This document shows positions 30,524 to 38,799 of a stretch of 64,000 nucleotides of DNA, one piece after another (the first letter of the stretch is position 1; each line of letters opens with the position of its first letter). The notes beneath the pieces were generated by a model that did no database searches, had not been told where the DNA came from, and worked only from the letters and a program-made list of their open reading frames with translations. This DNA is from Catelliglobosispora koreensis DSM 44566 (GTDB lineage Bacteria > Actinomycetota > Actinomycetes > Mycobacteriales > Micromonosporaceae): assembly GCF_000379685.1 (NCBI RefSeq), contig NZ_KB903257.1, forward strand, positions 53,883 through 117,882. Reading direction: 5' to 3'. The translations under genes were made by a program, and so were the position numbers.

Positions 30524-31273
30524 ATGTGGACGTCAGCAAAGGTGCTGGAGCGGTCGGCGCGGTGGACGTGGGTTCCGTATGACGCGGTGCGGGTGGAAAC
30601 GGTCGAGTTAACGGTGGTCGTGACACCGCAGGGCAAAGGTTCGGTCCTGCGTTTCCAGGACGGCGACGTTGACGAGGCGGTCCGCCTGGCCCGTCAGTCC
30701 GGCGCCCGCACGCTAACTTTTTCCGTCCACGAACACACCCGACCGGCATCGCTGGCCTCGCAGCTGCGCGAGCGCGGCGCGACGGTCGACAACGAGCTGG
30801 ACGTGAGCGCCCTGGACCTCACCGGCGGCGTGCCCGACCTTGCCGTTCCGCAGGGGATCGAGGTACGCCGGGTGGACGATCCGCTGCTGTTGGCTGATGT
30901 GTACAAAGTGGACGGTGCGGCCTTTGGGTCGCCTTATCCGACAAAGGATTTTCAGCGAGCTGACGCCGAAAGGCTGCGCACCGACCCGAGCGTGATGCGC
31001 TATCTGGCCTATGCCGGCGGGCAGGCAGTTGGCTCTGCCGGGCTCACCCAAGAGGGCCCGGTCGGTCTGCTGTGGGGCGGCGGCGTCCTGGAAGCGTTCC
31101 GCGGCAAGGGGATCTACCGGGCGCTATTGGACGCCCGGCTGACCGAAGCGGTCGCCCAGAACAGCGAACTCGCCCTCGTCAAAGCACGCGTGGGCACCTC
31201 CGCTCCGATCCTGCGGCGAGCCGGGTTCACCGCCCACGGCAAGGAATGGCATCTCACACTCGCTCTGGCTTAA
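30524..31273 (+). CDS. GNAT family N-acetyltransferase
   Basis: A 249-residue acetyltransferase-like protein. The C-terminal half (about 110-249) is the GNAT fold with the acetyl-CoA-binding signature around VLEAFRGKGIYRALLDARL (RGKGIYRALL) and a final strand LRRAGFTAHGKEWHLTL. The N-terminal 100 residues form a second, weakly similar domain, perhaps a degenerate GNAT half, giving a tandem-GNAT length. The substrate is unknown. It starts at ATG 30524, 20 bases after the DoxX gene, and converges with the displaced sigma-factor tail. Confidence 0.85.
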   Translation: MWTSAKVLERSARWTWVPYDAVRVETVELTVVVTPQGKGSVLRFQDGDVDEAVRLARQSGARTLTFSVHEHTRPASLASQLRERGATVDNELDVSALDLTGGVPDLAVPQGIEVRRVDDPLLLADVYKVDGAAFGSPYPTKDFQRADAERLRTDPSVMRYLAYAGGQAVGSAGLTQEGPVGLLWGGGVLEAFRGKGIYRALLDARLTEAVAQNSELALVKARVGTSAPILRRAGFTAHGKEWHLTLALA

Positions 31274-31677
31274 CCGTTGCGGTGAAACCCTCCTGGGTTC
31301 CCGTTCTCGTCCAGCAGGCAGTAGCCGCCGTCAGGCGAGATAACGAGGGCGACCTGCCATGGGCCGCCGGCCTGCTTGGGCACGAACGTGATTGGCGCGG
31401 TCACGTTGTCAATCACGGAATGCACTCGCCCAGCCTTGTAGTCCCACTCATGGTGTGTGGACAGGATCTGATCACCGCTGCGTGCCTCGAGAATTCCCGG
31501 CGTCGTCATCTCGTAAATGGCGAGCACGCGCTTAGCGCCGGAAACCGTGGCGGTGATTGGCTTCGTGGGGTCGGCCGGATCGCTAGTGGCCACCACTAGC
31601 GACGTGCCCTCACACGCGGCGAACGGGATCAGCGTCTTAAGAGCCGCCGGCCTGCTGGGGAACGGGTACTCGGCGAA
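31270..31677 (-). pseudogene. Displaced C-terminal sensor tail of the sigma factor (frame -1)
   Basis: In the -1 frame relative to the upstream sigma-factor gene, an uninterrupted reading continues FAEYPFPSRPAALKTLI, then residues resembling a compact extracytoplasmic domain (KRVLAIYEMTTPGILEA, CLLDENGNPGGFH) and stops at 31270. It joins smoothly to the sigma gene if one base is restored near 31677-31680. Alone, a GTG at 31596 would give 108 residues with no known family. It is best read as the missing end of the upstream gene; either a genuine mutation or a sequencing error separates them. Confidence 0.7.
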
Positions 31678-32543
31678 GGATTGCCGTTGACCCGCGTTGC
31701 GGCGCGGCCACCCGTGACGCCCAGGTCGCCGGCGCGGCAGTTCACGGTGATGGTGTGGCTGTCTTTGACCGGTGTCCAGGTCAGCGTGACGGTCAGCGCA
31801 CCACCGGGAGCGGAAAGGCCAGTGGCGACCGTGCGGCGGCCGTTATCGAACTCGGGGCGCGCAGAAACCGATGGCGACGGTGACGGTCTGCCCGGATCCG
31901 GGGGGTTTTTGCCGCTCGCGGCTGTGCTCAAGGCGTACCCACTGAGGAAAAGGAGCACGGCCCCGGCGGCCGCCACGATGCGTCGCGTGCGGCGTTTGCT
32001 GATGCGCTGCCGCACTTGCGCAAGCCGCAGGTGATCGAGGCCGGGGGTTTCTGGAAATAGGCCCGGAACGCCGCGCAGCTTCGCCAATGCCTTGGCGGCC
32101 TGGCTTTTGACCGTGCCGGGCTTGACCCCGAGCACGTCGGCGATTTCGGCCTCGGGCAGGTCCTCGAAGTAGCGCAAGACAAGCACTGCCCGCTGGCGGC
32201 GGGGAAGCCTGTCCAGCGCACGCCAGACTTCGTCGCGTGCGTCGACGGTCCGGAAGGGATCCTCACCCGTGTGCTCGGGTAGTTCAGCGTGCGGTTGTTC
32301 AGCCCGCCACTTGCGGCGCCACCATGACGAGTAGGTGTTGACCATGATCCGGCGAACATATGGCTCGGGATCGCCGTCGATGCGGTTCCAGGCGCTCCAC
32401 GCCCGGATGAGGCTGCTCTGCAGAAGGACTTCGGCGGTGGCCCAGTCGTGTGTAAGCAAATACGCCGTACGCAACAGGTGTGGGGAACGCATGCTGACGA
32501 ACTCGGCGAAAGTGTCACTCACCGGCGGGGTCCTAACTGTCAT
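31629..32543 (-). CDS. SigE-family (ECF) RNA polymerase sigma factor with membrane segment; C terminus frameshifted
   Basis: Group-4 sigma factor. Residues about 10-75 are region 2 (SPHLLRTAYLLTHDWATAEVLLQ), and about 105-160 region 4 (LPRRQRAVLVLRYFEDLPEAEIADVLGVKPGTVKS). A membrane helix follows (RRIVAAAGAVLLFLSGYALST) and then an extracytoplasmic part, so sensor and sigma factor are fused. The frame ends abruptly at 31629 in a non-homologous SPAGRRLLRR; restoring one base near 31677-31680 extends the protein to about 424 residues, ending at 31270. DNA-binding parts are intact. ATG or GTG start near 32543; it is divergent from the dehydrogenase gene by 55 bases. Confidence 0.88.
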   Translation of the reverse strand: MTVRTPPVSDTFAEFVSMRSPHLLRTAYLLTHDWATAEVLLQSSLIRAWSAWNRIDGDPEPYVRRIMVNTYSSWWRRKWRAEQPHAELPEHTGEDPFRTVDARDEVWRALDRLPRRQRAVLVLRYFEDLPEAEIADVLGVKPGTVKSQAAKALAKLRGVPGLFPETPGLDHLRLAQVRQRISKRRTRRIVAAAGAVLLFLSGYALSTAASGKNPPDPGRPSPSPSVSARPEFDNGRRTVATGLSAPGGALTVTLTWTPVKDSHTITVNCRAGDLGVTGGRAATRVNGNPSPSTRSPAGRRLLRR

Positions 32544-32598
32544 GGCCGGTACTACTAGTGAGGGCGGCGGCCGGGTTGCCTGCGGCTAGGATGATCAC

Positions 32599-33636
32599 AT
32601 GCGAGCCGCGGTCATTCATGCCCCCAGGGATATCCGCATCGAGACAGTACCCGACCCTGAGCTGCGGGAACCCACCGATGCCCTGGTCAAGGTGACTCAC
32701 GCGTGCATTTGTGGCAGCGATCTGTGGGCCTATCAAGGTGTCGCGGCACGCACGGCCGGCCAGCGCATCGGGCACGAGTTCACGGCGGTCGTCGTGGAAA
32801 CCGGCAGTGAGGTCACCACGCTCAAGCCGGGCGATCCGGTGGTGGCACCTTTCGTGTGGTCGGACGGCACATGTGTGTACTGCATGGAAAACCTGCAGAC
32901 GAGCTGTGTCAACGGCGGGTTTTGGGGCGAGCCGGGATCTGATGGCGGTCAGGGGCAGTTCGTGCGGGTGCCTTATGCCGACGGCACTTTGGTGAAGCTT
33001 CCGTCCGGTTTGGACGATGACACGATGGTGAAAATCCTTGCCCTGTCTGACGTTATGTGCACCGGGCACCACGCGGCCGTGACCTCGGGCGTACGCAAAG
33101 GCAGCACCGTCGCGGTCGTCGGCGACGGAGCGGTCGGCCTGTGCGGCGTGCTCGCGGCGAAAAGGCTTGGCGCCGAACGCATTATCTCGCTCGGCAGGCA
33201 CGAGGCGAGAACAGCGATCGCCCGCCGGTTCGGGGCGACCGATGTCGTGCCCGAGCGGGGACAGGACGCGGTCGACGCGGTTCGTGACATGACGAATGGC
33301 GAAGGTGCGCATGCCGTCATCGAAGCGGTCGGCACGGAGCAATCGATGCGCACCGCGATTTCGATCGCCCGCGATGGTGGTGCGGTCGGGTTCGTCGGTG
33401 TGCCGCACAGTGGATCCAGGGGCGTCGACATCCGGCAGATGTTCAACCGCAACGTCGCGCTCACGGGCGGGGTCGCCCCGGCCCGTGCTTATCTACCGGA
33501 ACTCCTCAGCGACGTGCTCGCTGGCAGGCTTGACCCGTCACCGGTGTTCGACATGCGCGTCGGTCTAGACGGCGTGCCGCAAGGCTATGCGGCGATGGAT
33601 GAGCGGACCGCGCTGAAAGTGCTGGTGCTACCTTGA
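32599..33636 (+). CDS. Zinc-dependent alcohol dehydrogenase family protein
   Basis: Medium-chain dehydrogenase/reductase of 345 residues. Catalytic zinc ligands are Cys38 (HACICGSDLW), His59-Glu60 (GHEFTAVV) and a later Asp/Cys. The structural-zinc loop reads SDGTCVYCMENLQTSC, with three Cys where four are usual. The nucleotide fold has VAVVGDGAVGLCGVLAAKRLGA near 172-193. ATG 32599. It overlaps the next regulator gene by a few bases, so the Lrp-type protein may control it. The substrate is not predictable. Confidence 0.92.
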   Translation: MRAAVIHAPRDIRIETVPDPELREPTDALVKVTHACICGSDLWAYQGVAARTAGQRIGHEFTAVVVETGSEVTTLKPGDPVVAPFVWSDGTCVYCMENLQTSCVNGGFWGEPGSDGGQGQFVRVPYADGTLVKLPSGLDDDTMVKILALSDVMCTGHHAAVTSGVRKGSTVAVVGDGAVGLCGVLAAKRLGAERIISLGRHEARTAIARRFGATDVVPERGQDAVDAVRDMTNGEGAHAVIEAVGTEQSMRTAISIARDGGAVGFVGVPHSGSRGVDIRQMFNRNVALTGGVAPARAYLPELLSDVLAGRLDPSPVFDMRVGLDGVPQGYAAMDERTALKVLVLP

Positions 33637-33641
33637 GTGCC

Positions 33642-34097
33642 GTGGAGGAAACCGACCAGGCGATTATCGCCGAGCTGGCAGCCGATGGGCGTATGTCCTA
33701 TACGGACCTGGCCAACAAGGTGGGACTGTCGGTTTCCGCGGTCCACCAGCGTGTTCGCCGTCTTGAGCAGCGTGGGGTGATCAGCGGGTACGCCGCGAAG
33801 GTCGACTACGAAGCCATCGGCTTGCCGTTGACCGCCTTCGTGGCGATCCGCCCACATGACCCGGCTGCGCCCGATGACGCGCCGGAACGCCTGGCCCACC
33901 TCACCGAGATCGAGTCGTGCTACTCGGTGGCTGGCGAGGACTTCTACATCTTGCTCGTGCGCGTGGCCTCACCGTCCGATTTGGAGCGTGTGCTGGCCGA
34001 GATCCGCACCAAGGCACACGTCACGACACGTACGACGGTGGTGTTGTCCACGCCCTTCGAACACCGCCCGCCGGGACTAGCCGTTCCACTGGAGTAG
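33642..34097 (+). CDS. Lrp/AsnC family transcriptional regulator
   Basis: A 151-residue regulator with an N-terminal winged helix (YTDLANKVGLSVSAVHQRVRRLEQRGVI) and a C-terminal RAM ligand-binding fold (LPLTAFVAIRP, ESCYSVAGEDFYILLVRV). GTG 33642 gives the usual start (EETDQAIIAEL); a TTG at 33633 would add three residues and overlap the dehydrogenase stop. It is probably co-transcribed with that gene. The stop converges with the histidine phosphatase, overlapping by about 20 bases. Confidence 0.92.
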   Translation: MEETDQAIIAELAADGRMSYTDLANKVGLSVSAVHQRVRRLEQRGVISGYAAKVDYEAIGLPLTAFVAIRPHDPAAPDDAPERLAHLTEIESCYSVAGEDFYILLVRVASPSDLERVLAEIRTKAHVTTRTTVVLSTPFEHRPPGLAVPLE

Positions 34098-34640
34098 GAC
34101 CGGGGTTTCACGTTCGAAGCCCAGCACGTTCACGGTGGCGGTTTCGAGGCGGAACAACGCACCACTAGCGGGCGGCAGCCCGAGCCAGCGGGCGGTCAGC
34201 ACTCGCAGGATGTGCGCGTGGGCGATCAAGGCGACGTCGCCTGAGGGCAGCATGGTCCGCACGCGGTCGAGCACCCGGTCGGCGCGCATGCCAACTTGCT
34301 CGGCCGTCTCGCCGCCGGGGCAGTCGCCGTTCCAGACCGTCCAGCCTGGCCGTTCCTGCCTGATCTCGGCGGTCGTGCGGCCCTCGTAGGCGCCGTAGTG
34401 CCACTCCAGCAGATCATCATCCGTCGCCGTGACGTCCAGTCCGGCTAGCTGTGCGGTGTGCGTGGCCCGCCGCAGCGGGCTCGACAACAGGGCGGCGAAC
34501 GCCCGGCCGGCCAGCGCGGTGCCTACGCGAGCGGCCTGCCTTTCGCCCTCAGGCGTCAGGTCGAGGTCGGTAAATGAGGTGTGCCGCCCGGAGGCGCTCC
34601 ACTCGGTCTGGCCGTGCCTGACTAGGACGATCTCCCGCAT
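34077..34640 (-). CDS. Histidine phosphatase (phosphoglycerate-mutase-like) family protein
   Basis: A 187-residue phosphatase. The catalytic motif VLVRHGQTEW supplies the nucleophilic His; the partner His lies in ALIAHAHILRVLTARWLG. The acid Glu is in LLEWHYGAYEGRT. ATG 34640 gives the typical family N terminus (MREIVLVRHG); an ATG at 34649 is equally possible. Substrates in this family range from sugar phosphates to cofactor intermediates. It diverges from the small zinc-ribbon gene by about 45 bases. Confidence 0.92.
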   Translation of the reverse strand: MREIVLVRHGQTEWSASGRHTSFTDLDLTPEGERQAARVGTALAGRAFAALLSSPLRRATHTAQLAGLDVTATDDDLLEWHYGAYEGRTTAEIRQERPGWTVWNGDCPGGETAEQVGMRADRVLDRVRTMLPSGDVALIAHAHILRVLTARWLGLPPASGALFRLETATVNVLGFERETPVLLQWNG

Positions 34641-34684
34641 AACGCTCATGCTACGGGTTGCGATCATGCGCTACGGTCAGACTT

Positions 34685-34984
34685 ATGCAGCAAATGACAT
34701 GCCCCAAGTGCCATGGCGCGATGCGTTCTTACGAGCGCAGTGGCATCACCCTTGAGCAGTGCACAGAGTGCCGCGGGATCTTCCTGGACCGTGGCGAGCT
34801 GGAGCGCTTGACGCAAGCGGAGCAGGCCTTCCATGGCGGGCAGCCACAACAGCAGCATCAGCAGCCGCACCAGCCCTATCCGCCGCAGTCACACGGACAG
34901 CAAGGTCACTACGACAGCTACAGCTACGGCGGGAACAAGTACAAAAAGAAGCACAAGCATTTCCTCGAAGAACTCTTCGACTGA
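34685..34984 (+). CDS. Zinc-ribbon (TFIIB-type) protein with His/Gln-rich tail
   Basis: A 99-residue protein. CPKCHGAM near residues 5-12 and CTECRGIFLDRGELERL near 25-41 form the zf-TFIIB zinc ribbon typical of small bacterial proteins of unknown role. The remainder is a His/Gln/Pro/Tyr-rich segment (QPQQQHQQPHQPYPPQSHG) followed by a basic KYKKKHKH stretch and an acidic LEELFD end. The His-rich part could bind metal. ATG 34685; ATG 34694 is also possible. Confidence 0.82.
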   Translation: MQQMTCPKCHGAMRSYERSGITLEQCTECRGIFLDRGELERLTQAEQAFHGGQPQQQHQQPHQPYPPQSHGQQGHYDSYSYGGNKYKKKHKHFLEELFD

Positions 34985-34997
34985 TTAGCCTGTCTTT

Positions 34998-35423
34998 ATG
35001 GCAGCAGAACCAAAGACACAGAAGACGACTGCGTCAGTCAAGGAGTTCCTGTCGCTTGTGGAGCGTGCAGACCGCCGAGCGGACGCGGAAGCGGTCTGCA
35101 CCCTTATGCAGGAAATTACCGGCGCTGAGCCGGCCATGTGGGGCTCGAGCATCGTCGGGTTCGGGCAGTACACCTACAAATACGCCAGCGGCCGCACTGG
35201 TGACTGGCCCGCGGCCGCGTTCTCGCCGCGCAAGCAGGCGCTGACCGTCTACCTGCCCGAAGGGTTCGACGACAATCAGGAGCGGCTGAGCCGGCTCGGC
35301 AAACACAGCACCGGCAAGGGATGTCTCTACATCAAGCGACTGTCCGATGTGGACACCGGCGTGCTCCGGGAACTGGTGGACGAAGGTTTCCAGGAGTTCA
35401 ACGGGAAGACCATCACACCCTAG
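34998..35423 (+). CDS. DUF1801 (YdhG-like) domain protein
   Basis: A 141-residue soluble protein resembling the DUF1801/YdhG fold, small alpha/beta proteins of unclear function. Typical blocks are MQEITGAEPAMWGSSIVGFGQYTYKYASGR and GKHSTGKGCLYIKRLSDVD. ATG 34998 is 13 bases after the zinc-ribbon gene, so the two may be co-transcribed. It converges with the DinB-like gene, the stops overlapping by 4 bases. Confidence 0.88.
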   Translation: MAAEPKTQKTTASVKEFLSLVERADRRADAEAVCTLMQEITGAEPAMWGSSIVGFGQYTYKYASGRTGDWPAAAFSPRKQALTVYLPEGFDDNQERLSRLGKHSTGKGCLYIKRLSDVDTGVLRELVDEGFQEFNGKTITP

Positions 35424-35947
35424 GCGCCGGTGATACCGTCAACGCGCTCACGGATCAAGTCAGCGTGCCCGTTGTGCCGGGCGTATTCCTCGATCATGTG
35501 GATGTAAACCCAGCGCAGGTCGATCTCGATCTCTTCGCCACGGCGGATGTACCGGAACGTTTCGTCCAGATCGCGTCCGGCCGCCGCCGCGTCGGCCAGC
35601 TTGACCTCCTCGCGGAAGACCGCGAAGTCCTTCTCAGCGTCCGCTTCCGCGACATCGTCGAAGTCGCCGTCCGGGCTCTCCGGCGGGCAATACAGCGTGG
35701 GCAGGTCTTGCGCGCCGAACCGGATGCGAAACCACCAGCGCTCAACCTCCGCCATGTGACGCACGAGGCCCAGCAGGGTGAGGTTTGACGGTTCGACGCT
35801 GGCCGTTTTCAGCTGCTCGGCGGTCAGGCCGGCACATTTCGTCAGCAGGGTGTCGCGGTGGTGGTGCAGCCAGCTTTCCAGCGCGTCGCGCTCACCGGCG
35901 ACTTTGAGCGTTTGGGTGCGTTCTACTTCAGGGGCGATCCAGGTCAT
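35420..35947 (-). CDS. DinB-superfamily (DUF664) protein
   Basis: A 175-residue four-helix-bundle protein. His near 64 (LVRHMAEVERWWFR) and the HNGHADLIRERVDG motif near the C terminus provide the metal-binding His triad expected of DinB/YfiT-type proteins, some of which are mycothiol-dependent transferases. ATG 35947 overlaps the asparaginase stop (ATGA), so the two are coupled. A longer frame upstream lies inside the asparaginase coding region and is rejected. Confidence 0.88.
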   Translation of the reverse strand: MTWIAPEVERTQTLKVAGERDALESWLHHHRDTLLTKCAGLTAEQLKTASVEPSNLTLLGLVRHMAEVERWWFRIRFGAQDLPTLYCPPESPDGDFDDVAEADAEKDFAVFREEVKLADAAAAGRDLDETFRYIRRGEEIEIDLRWVYIHMIEEYARHNGHADLIRERVDGITGA

Positions 35948-36882
35948 CCGGTAAACGTAGCGGCTATGGTCTCGCTCGTCGCGCCGGCCGCCAGCAGGGC
36001 CCACAACATCACACGGGCCTTGAACGGGTCGAGCTGCCCGGCGCCGATCAGCCCGCGCTCGCGCAGGTCAGATTCCGAACCCGGAAACGCGTAGGTGGCA
36101 TTGAGGACCGGCCCGGCTCCCGTGCGGCTGGCCAGCACGACCGGCATCCGCTGGCTCAGCTCGGTCAGCGGGTCGATCCAGCTCTTGGGCACATGGCCCA
36201 CCCCAAACCCCGCAACCACCAAACCATCCATCTGGTACGCCGTAAGTTCGCCCCCATCACTGGAAAGCGTTGCCACGATCAGCCCGACCTTCGCCTCGCG
36301 CACGGGCAAGTTCACGTGCTGACGCCGCGACGGTCCACTGTGGAACAACGGCACCCCTTCGGCCATCACACCAACCGGTCCCGCGCCCGGCGAACTGAAC
36401 GCGGCGGGACTGGACGTGTGCCCCTTGCGCACCCAGCGGGCCGCGTGGATTTCGTCGTTGAGCACGGCTAACACTCCACGCCCGGCTGCCGCCGGGCTCC
36501 CCGCGACCTGAAGCGCGGCAAGGAGATTCGCCGGCCCGTCCGGCCCCGCGAGCTGAGGATGGCGCATAGCACCGGTCACCACGACCGGCTTGTCACCGTC
36601 GTGCCACAAATCAAGCAGGAACGCGACTTCCTCTAGCGTGTCCGTGCCCATCGACACCACGTAACCGTCGGCATTGGACTGACGGATCTCCTTAGCCAGC
36701 AACGCGATCTCATCGAAGCTCAGCCAGCCCGCCGGCTTGGCGGCGATGTCACGGATCAGCACCTCGGGCGCGCCGGGGATCTGTGCCACCAAGTCTTTGC
36801 CGGACAACTGTGGATTCACCGGGTCGGTCGCGGCCGCCATCGCGATCGTTCCACCCAGCGTGAACAACACCACCCGCCCCAT
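35944..36882 (-). CDS. L-asparaginase family protein
   Basis: Hydrolyses asparagine to aspartate and ammonia. The 312-residue protein carries both catalytic Thr regions of the bacterial type: TLGGTIAMA at the N terminus and SMGTDTLEE near 77-85, plus KPVVVTGAMRHP near 100. No signal peptide is visible, so it is likely cytoplasmic. The sequence around residues 140-200 differs from E. coli enzymes, as expected for actinobacteria. It precedes and overlaps the DinB-like gene. Confidence 0.92.
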   Translation of the reverse strand: MGRVVLFTLGGTIAMAAATDPVNPQLSGKDLVAQIPGAPEVLIRDIAAKPAGWLSFDEIALLAKEIRQSNADGYVVSMGTDTLEEVAFLLDLWHDGDKPVVVTGAMRHPQLAGPDGPANLLAALQVAGSPAAAGRGVLAVLNDEIHAARWVRKGHTSSPAAFSSPGAGPVGVMAEGVPLFHSGPSRRQHVNLPVREAKVGLIVATLSSDGGELTAYQMDGLVVAGFGVGHVPKSWIDPLTELSQRMPVVLASRTGAGPVLNATYAFPGSESDLRERGLIGAGQLDPFKARVMLWALLAAGATSETIAATFTG

Positions 36883-36909
36883 GCCCGCCGATAGTAGCCG
36901 TTCAGCGCA

Positions 36910-37617
36910 TCAAAGCCCGGGGACGAGCCACGAGCCGAAGACGTGGCGCGCGCCGATCACTAAGGCTGTAACCGCGAAGCCGGACACTAGAAGGACGCCA
37001 AAGCCCAGCAATCCGCTGCGCCGTTGGGTTTCGGGCCGCACAGCCATAGCGGGCCGCTCGAACCACAGCCACGCGAGGTAACCGAGCCCGAGCGGTATCT
37101 GCCCGATCCAGAACCAGAACCAGCGCGTTCCTCTTCTGGGGTCACGTCCGCCCAGGAGGACCAGCAGCCCCGCGATAATCAGGGCTAGACCCAGCACCGA
37201 GGCTGTCTGCGCCAGTGGGCTGGTGCCCGAGCGGTGCGAAATATCGGCGAATCCGAGTTCCTGGGCTACCGCGTGCACGGGCTGATGGGGCCAGGTGTAG
37301 AAGGTCTGCCCGTTGTCGTTGGTCCACGCGAGCAGTGGACCGTCCGGATTCCACCATGCTCGCGCCGGTGCGGCCCACGGTGCTGGCCTGTCCCACGCGT
37401 CCGTCGTCTGATACGAGGCGATGCGGCCTGCGGCGAAGTCCGCGTCGAACTGCTCGGCCGTTGTCTCGCGCGGGGCGGACCACCAGGCCAGTGCTGCCCA
37501 CACGACCCAGAGCACCGCCAGGCCAACGCGCACGTAATCGCCCGCGGTCAGGCGTTTGGCAGCCGTGGGGACTTCCTCGATGACAATCACGCCTATGAAG
37601 GTAAGGCCCTTGCGCAC
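36910..37617 (-). CDS. Hypothetical membrane protein
   Basis: Up to 235 residues. There is an N-terminal helix (YVRVGLAVLWVVWAALAWW), an extracytoplasmic region of about 75 residues rich in Trp and Pro, then three C-terminal helices (ASVLGLALIIAGLLVLLGG, FWIGQIPLGLGYLAWLWF, GFGVLLVSGFAVTALVIG). No family was recognised. The start is uncertain: GTG 37617 or GTG 37590, neither with a clear ribosome site. The 3' end lies 27 bases from the asparaginase start; the two may be co-transcribed. Confidence 0.65.
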   Translation of the reverse strand: MRKGLTFIGVIVIEEVPTAAKRLTAGDYVRVGLAVLWVVWAALAWWSAPRETTAEQFDADFAAGRIASYQTTDAWDRPAPWAAPARAWWNPDGPLLAWTNDNGQTFYTWPHQPVHAVAQELGFADISHRSGTSPLAQTASVLGLALIIAGLLVLLGGRDPRRGTRWFWFWIGQIPLGLGYLAWLWFERPAMAVRPETQRRSGLLGFGVLLVSGFAVTALVIGARHVFGSWLVPGL

Positions 37618-37644
37618 GTTCCCGCTGACCCCAACACTCTGGGG

Positions 37645-38799
37645 ATGGTCTTTGAACCTGCCCGGCTGGGCCCGCTGACGCTGCGCAACAGGCTGATCAA
37701 GTCGGCGACGTTCGAGGGGCGCACGCCCGAGGCGCTAGTGACCGACGATCTGATCGCGTTTCACCGGTCCATGGCCGCCGGTGGGGTCGGCATGACGACG
37801 GTCGCCTACTGCGCTGTGTCGCCCGAGGGACGGACCGACCGCCGGCAGATCTGGATGCGGCCCGAAGCGGTGCCCGGGCTCAAACGGCTAGCCGAAGCCG
37901 TTCACGCGGAAGGGGCAGCGATCTCGGCCCAGATCGGGCACGCTGGCCCGGTCGCTAACCCTGCGTCGAACGGATTGCCATCGCTAGGGCCGGGCTGGCG
38001 CATCAACCCCCTCGGGCCCGGCATGACCCGGCGAGTGTCGGCATTGGACATTGACCGGATCGTGCGGGCGCACGCGACAGCCGCTTTGCTCGCCGAAGAA
38101 GCCGGCTTTGACGCTGTCGAAATCCACATGGGTCATGGCTATCTGCTCAGTGCTTTCCTGAGCCCACAGCTCAACCGCCGTCGCGATCCGTTTGGGGGCA
38201 CCTTAGACAACCGTGCACGGTTCGCCCGCGAGGTCGCCGCAGCGGTTTATAGCGCCGTGGGCGGCCGGCTGGCGGTGACCGCCAAGTTCAACATGACCGA
38301 TGGGGTGCGTGCTGGTTTAGTACCAACGGAAAGTTTGGCAGTTGCTCGTTTGCTGGAAGCTGATGGAACCCTCGACGCGCTGCAACTGACCGCGGGAAGT
38401 TCGCTGCAGAACCCGATGTATTTGTTCCGCGGCGGCGCACCGGTCAAGGAGTTCGCGGCAACGTTTGCGGCGCCGCTGCGGTGGGGCATTCGCCTTGCCG
38501 GGTCACGGTTCCTGCGCGAATATCCCTACCGGGACTTGTATCTGCTCGACAAGGCACTTGAATTCCGGGCCGCGCTTAAGCTTCCGCTGATCCTGCTCGG
38601 TGGAGTGTCCGGGTGGGACGACATGGAAACGGCGCGCCGCAACGGGTTTGACTTCGTCGCGCTCGGCCGGGCCTTGCTCATGGAGCCCGATCTGCCCAAC
38701 CGCATCCAGGCTGACCGGTCGGTGCGGTCCCAATGCATCCGATGTAACCGTTGCATGCCAACGATTTACACCCGCACTCGCTGCGTCATCACTACTTAG
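37645..38799 (+). CDS. Old Yellow Enzyme-family NADH:flavin oxidoreductase
   Basis: FMN enzyme of 384 residues with the TIM-barrel fold. Visible features are FEPARLGPLTLRNRLIKSAT at the N terminus, AAISAQIGHAGPVANP near 93, the catalytic-region EIHMGHGYLLSAFLSPQLNRRRD near 157, and the FMN-phosphate strand FDFVALGRALLMEPDLPN near 345. A Cys-rich end (CIRCNRCMP) resembles the start of an iron-sulfur region in the larger 2,4-dienoyl-CoA-reductase type, but that domain is not present. ATG 37645. It converges with the frameshifted hydrolase. Confidence 0.9.
   Translation: MVFEPARLGPLTLRNRLIKSATFEGRTPEALVTDDLIAFHRSMAAGGVGMTTVAYCAVSPEGRTDRRQIWMRPEAVPGLKRLAEAVHAEGAAISAQIGHAGPVANPASNGLPSLGPGWRINPLGPGMTRRVSALDIDRIVRAHATAALLAEEAGFDAVEIHMGHGYLLSAFLSPQLNRRRDPFGGTLDNRARFAREVAAAVYSAVGGRLAVTAKFNMTDGVRAGLVPTESLAVARLLEADGTLDALQLTAGSSLQNPMYLFRGGAPVKEFAATFAAPLRWGIRLAGSRFLREYPYRDLYLLDKALEFRAALKLPLILLGGVSGWDDMETARRNGFDFVALGRALLMEPDLPNRIQADRSVRSQCIRCNRCMPTIYTRTRCVITT

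Noticed and set aside
31660..31690. Programmed -1 ribosomal frameshift in the sigma-factor gene
   Set aside because: No X-XXY-YYZ slippery heptamer and no obvious pseudoknot directly downstream; loss of one base is simpler.
37234..37644. Upstream extension of the Old Yellow Enzyme gene
   Set aside because: It is antisense to the membrane protein gene, and the family N terminus begins at ATG 37645.
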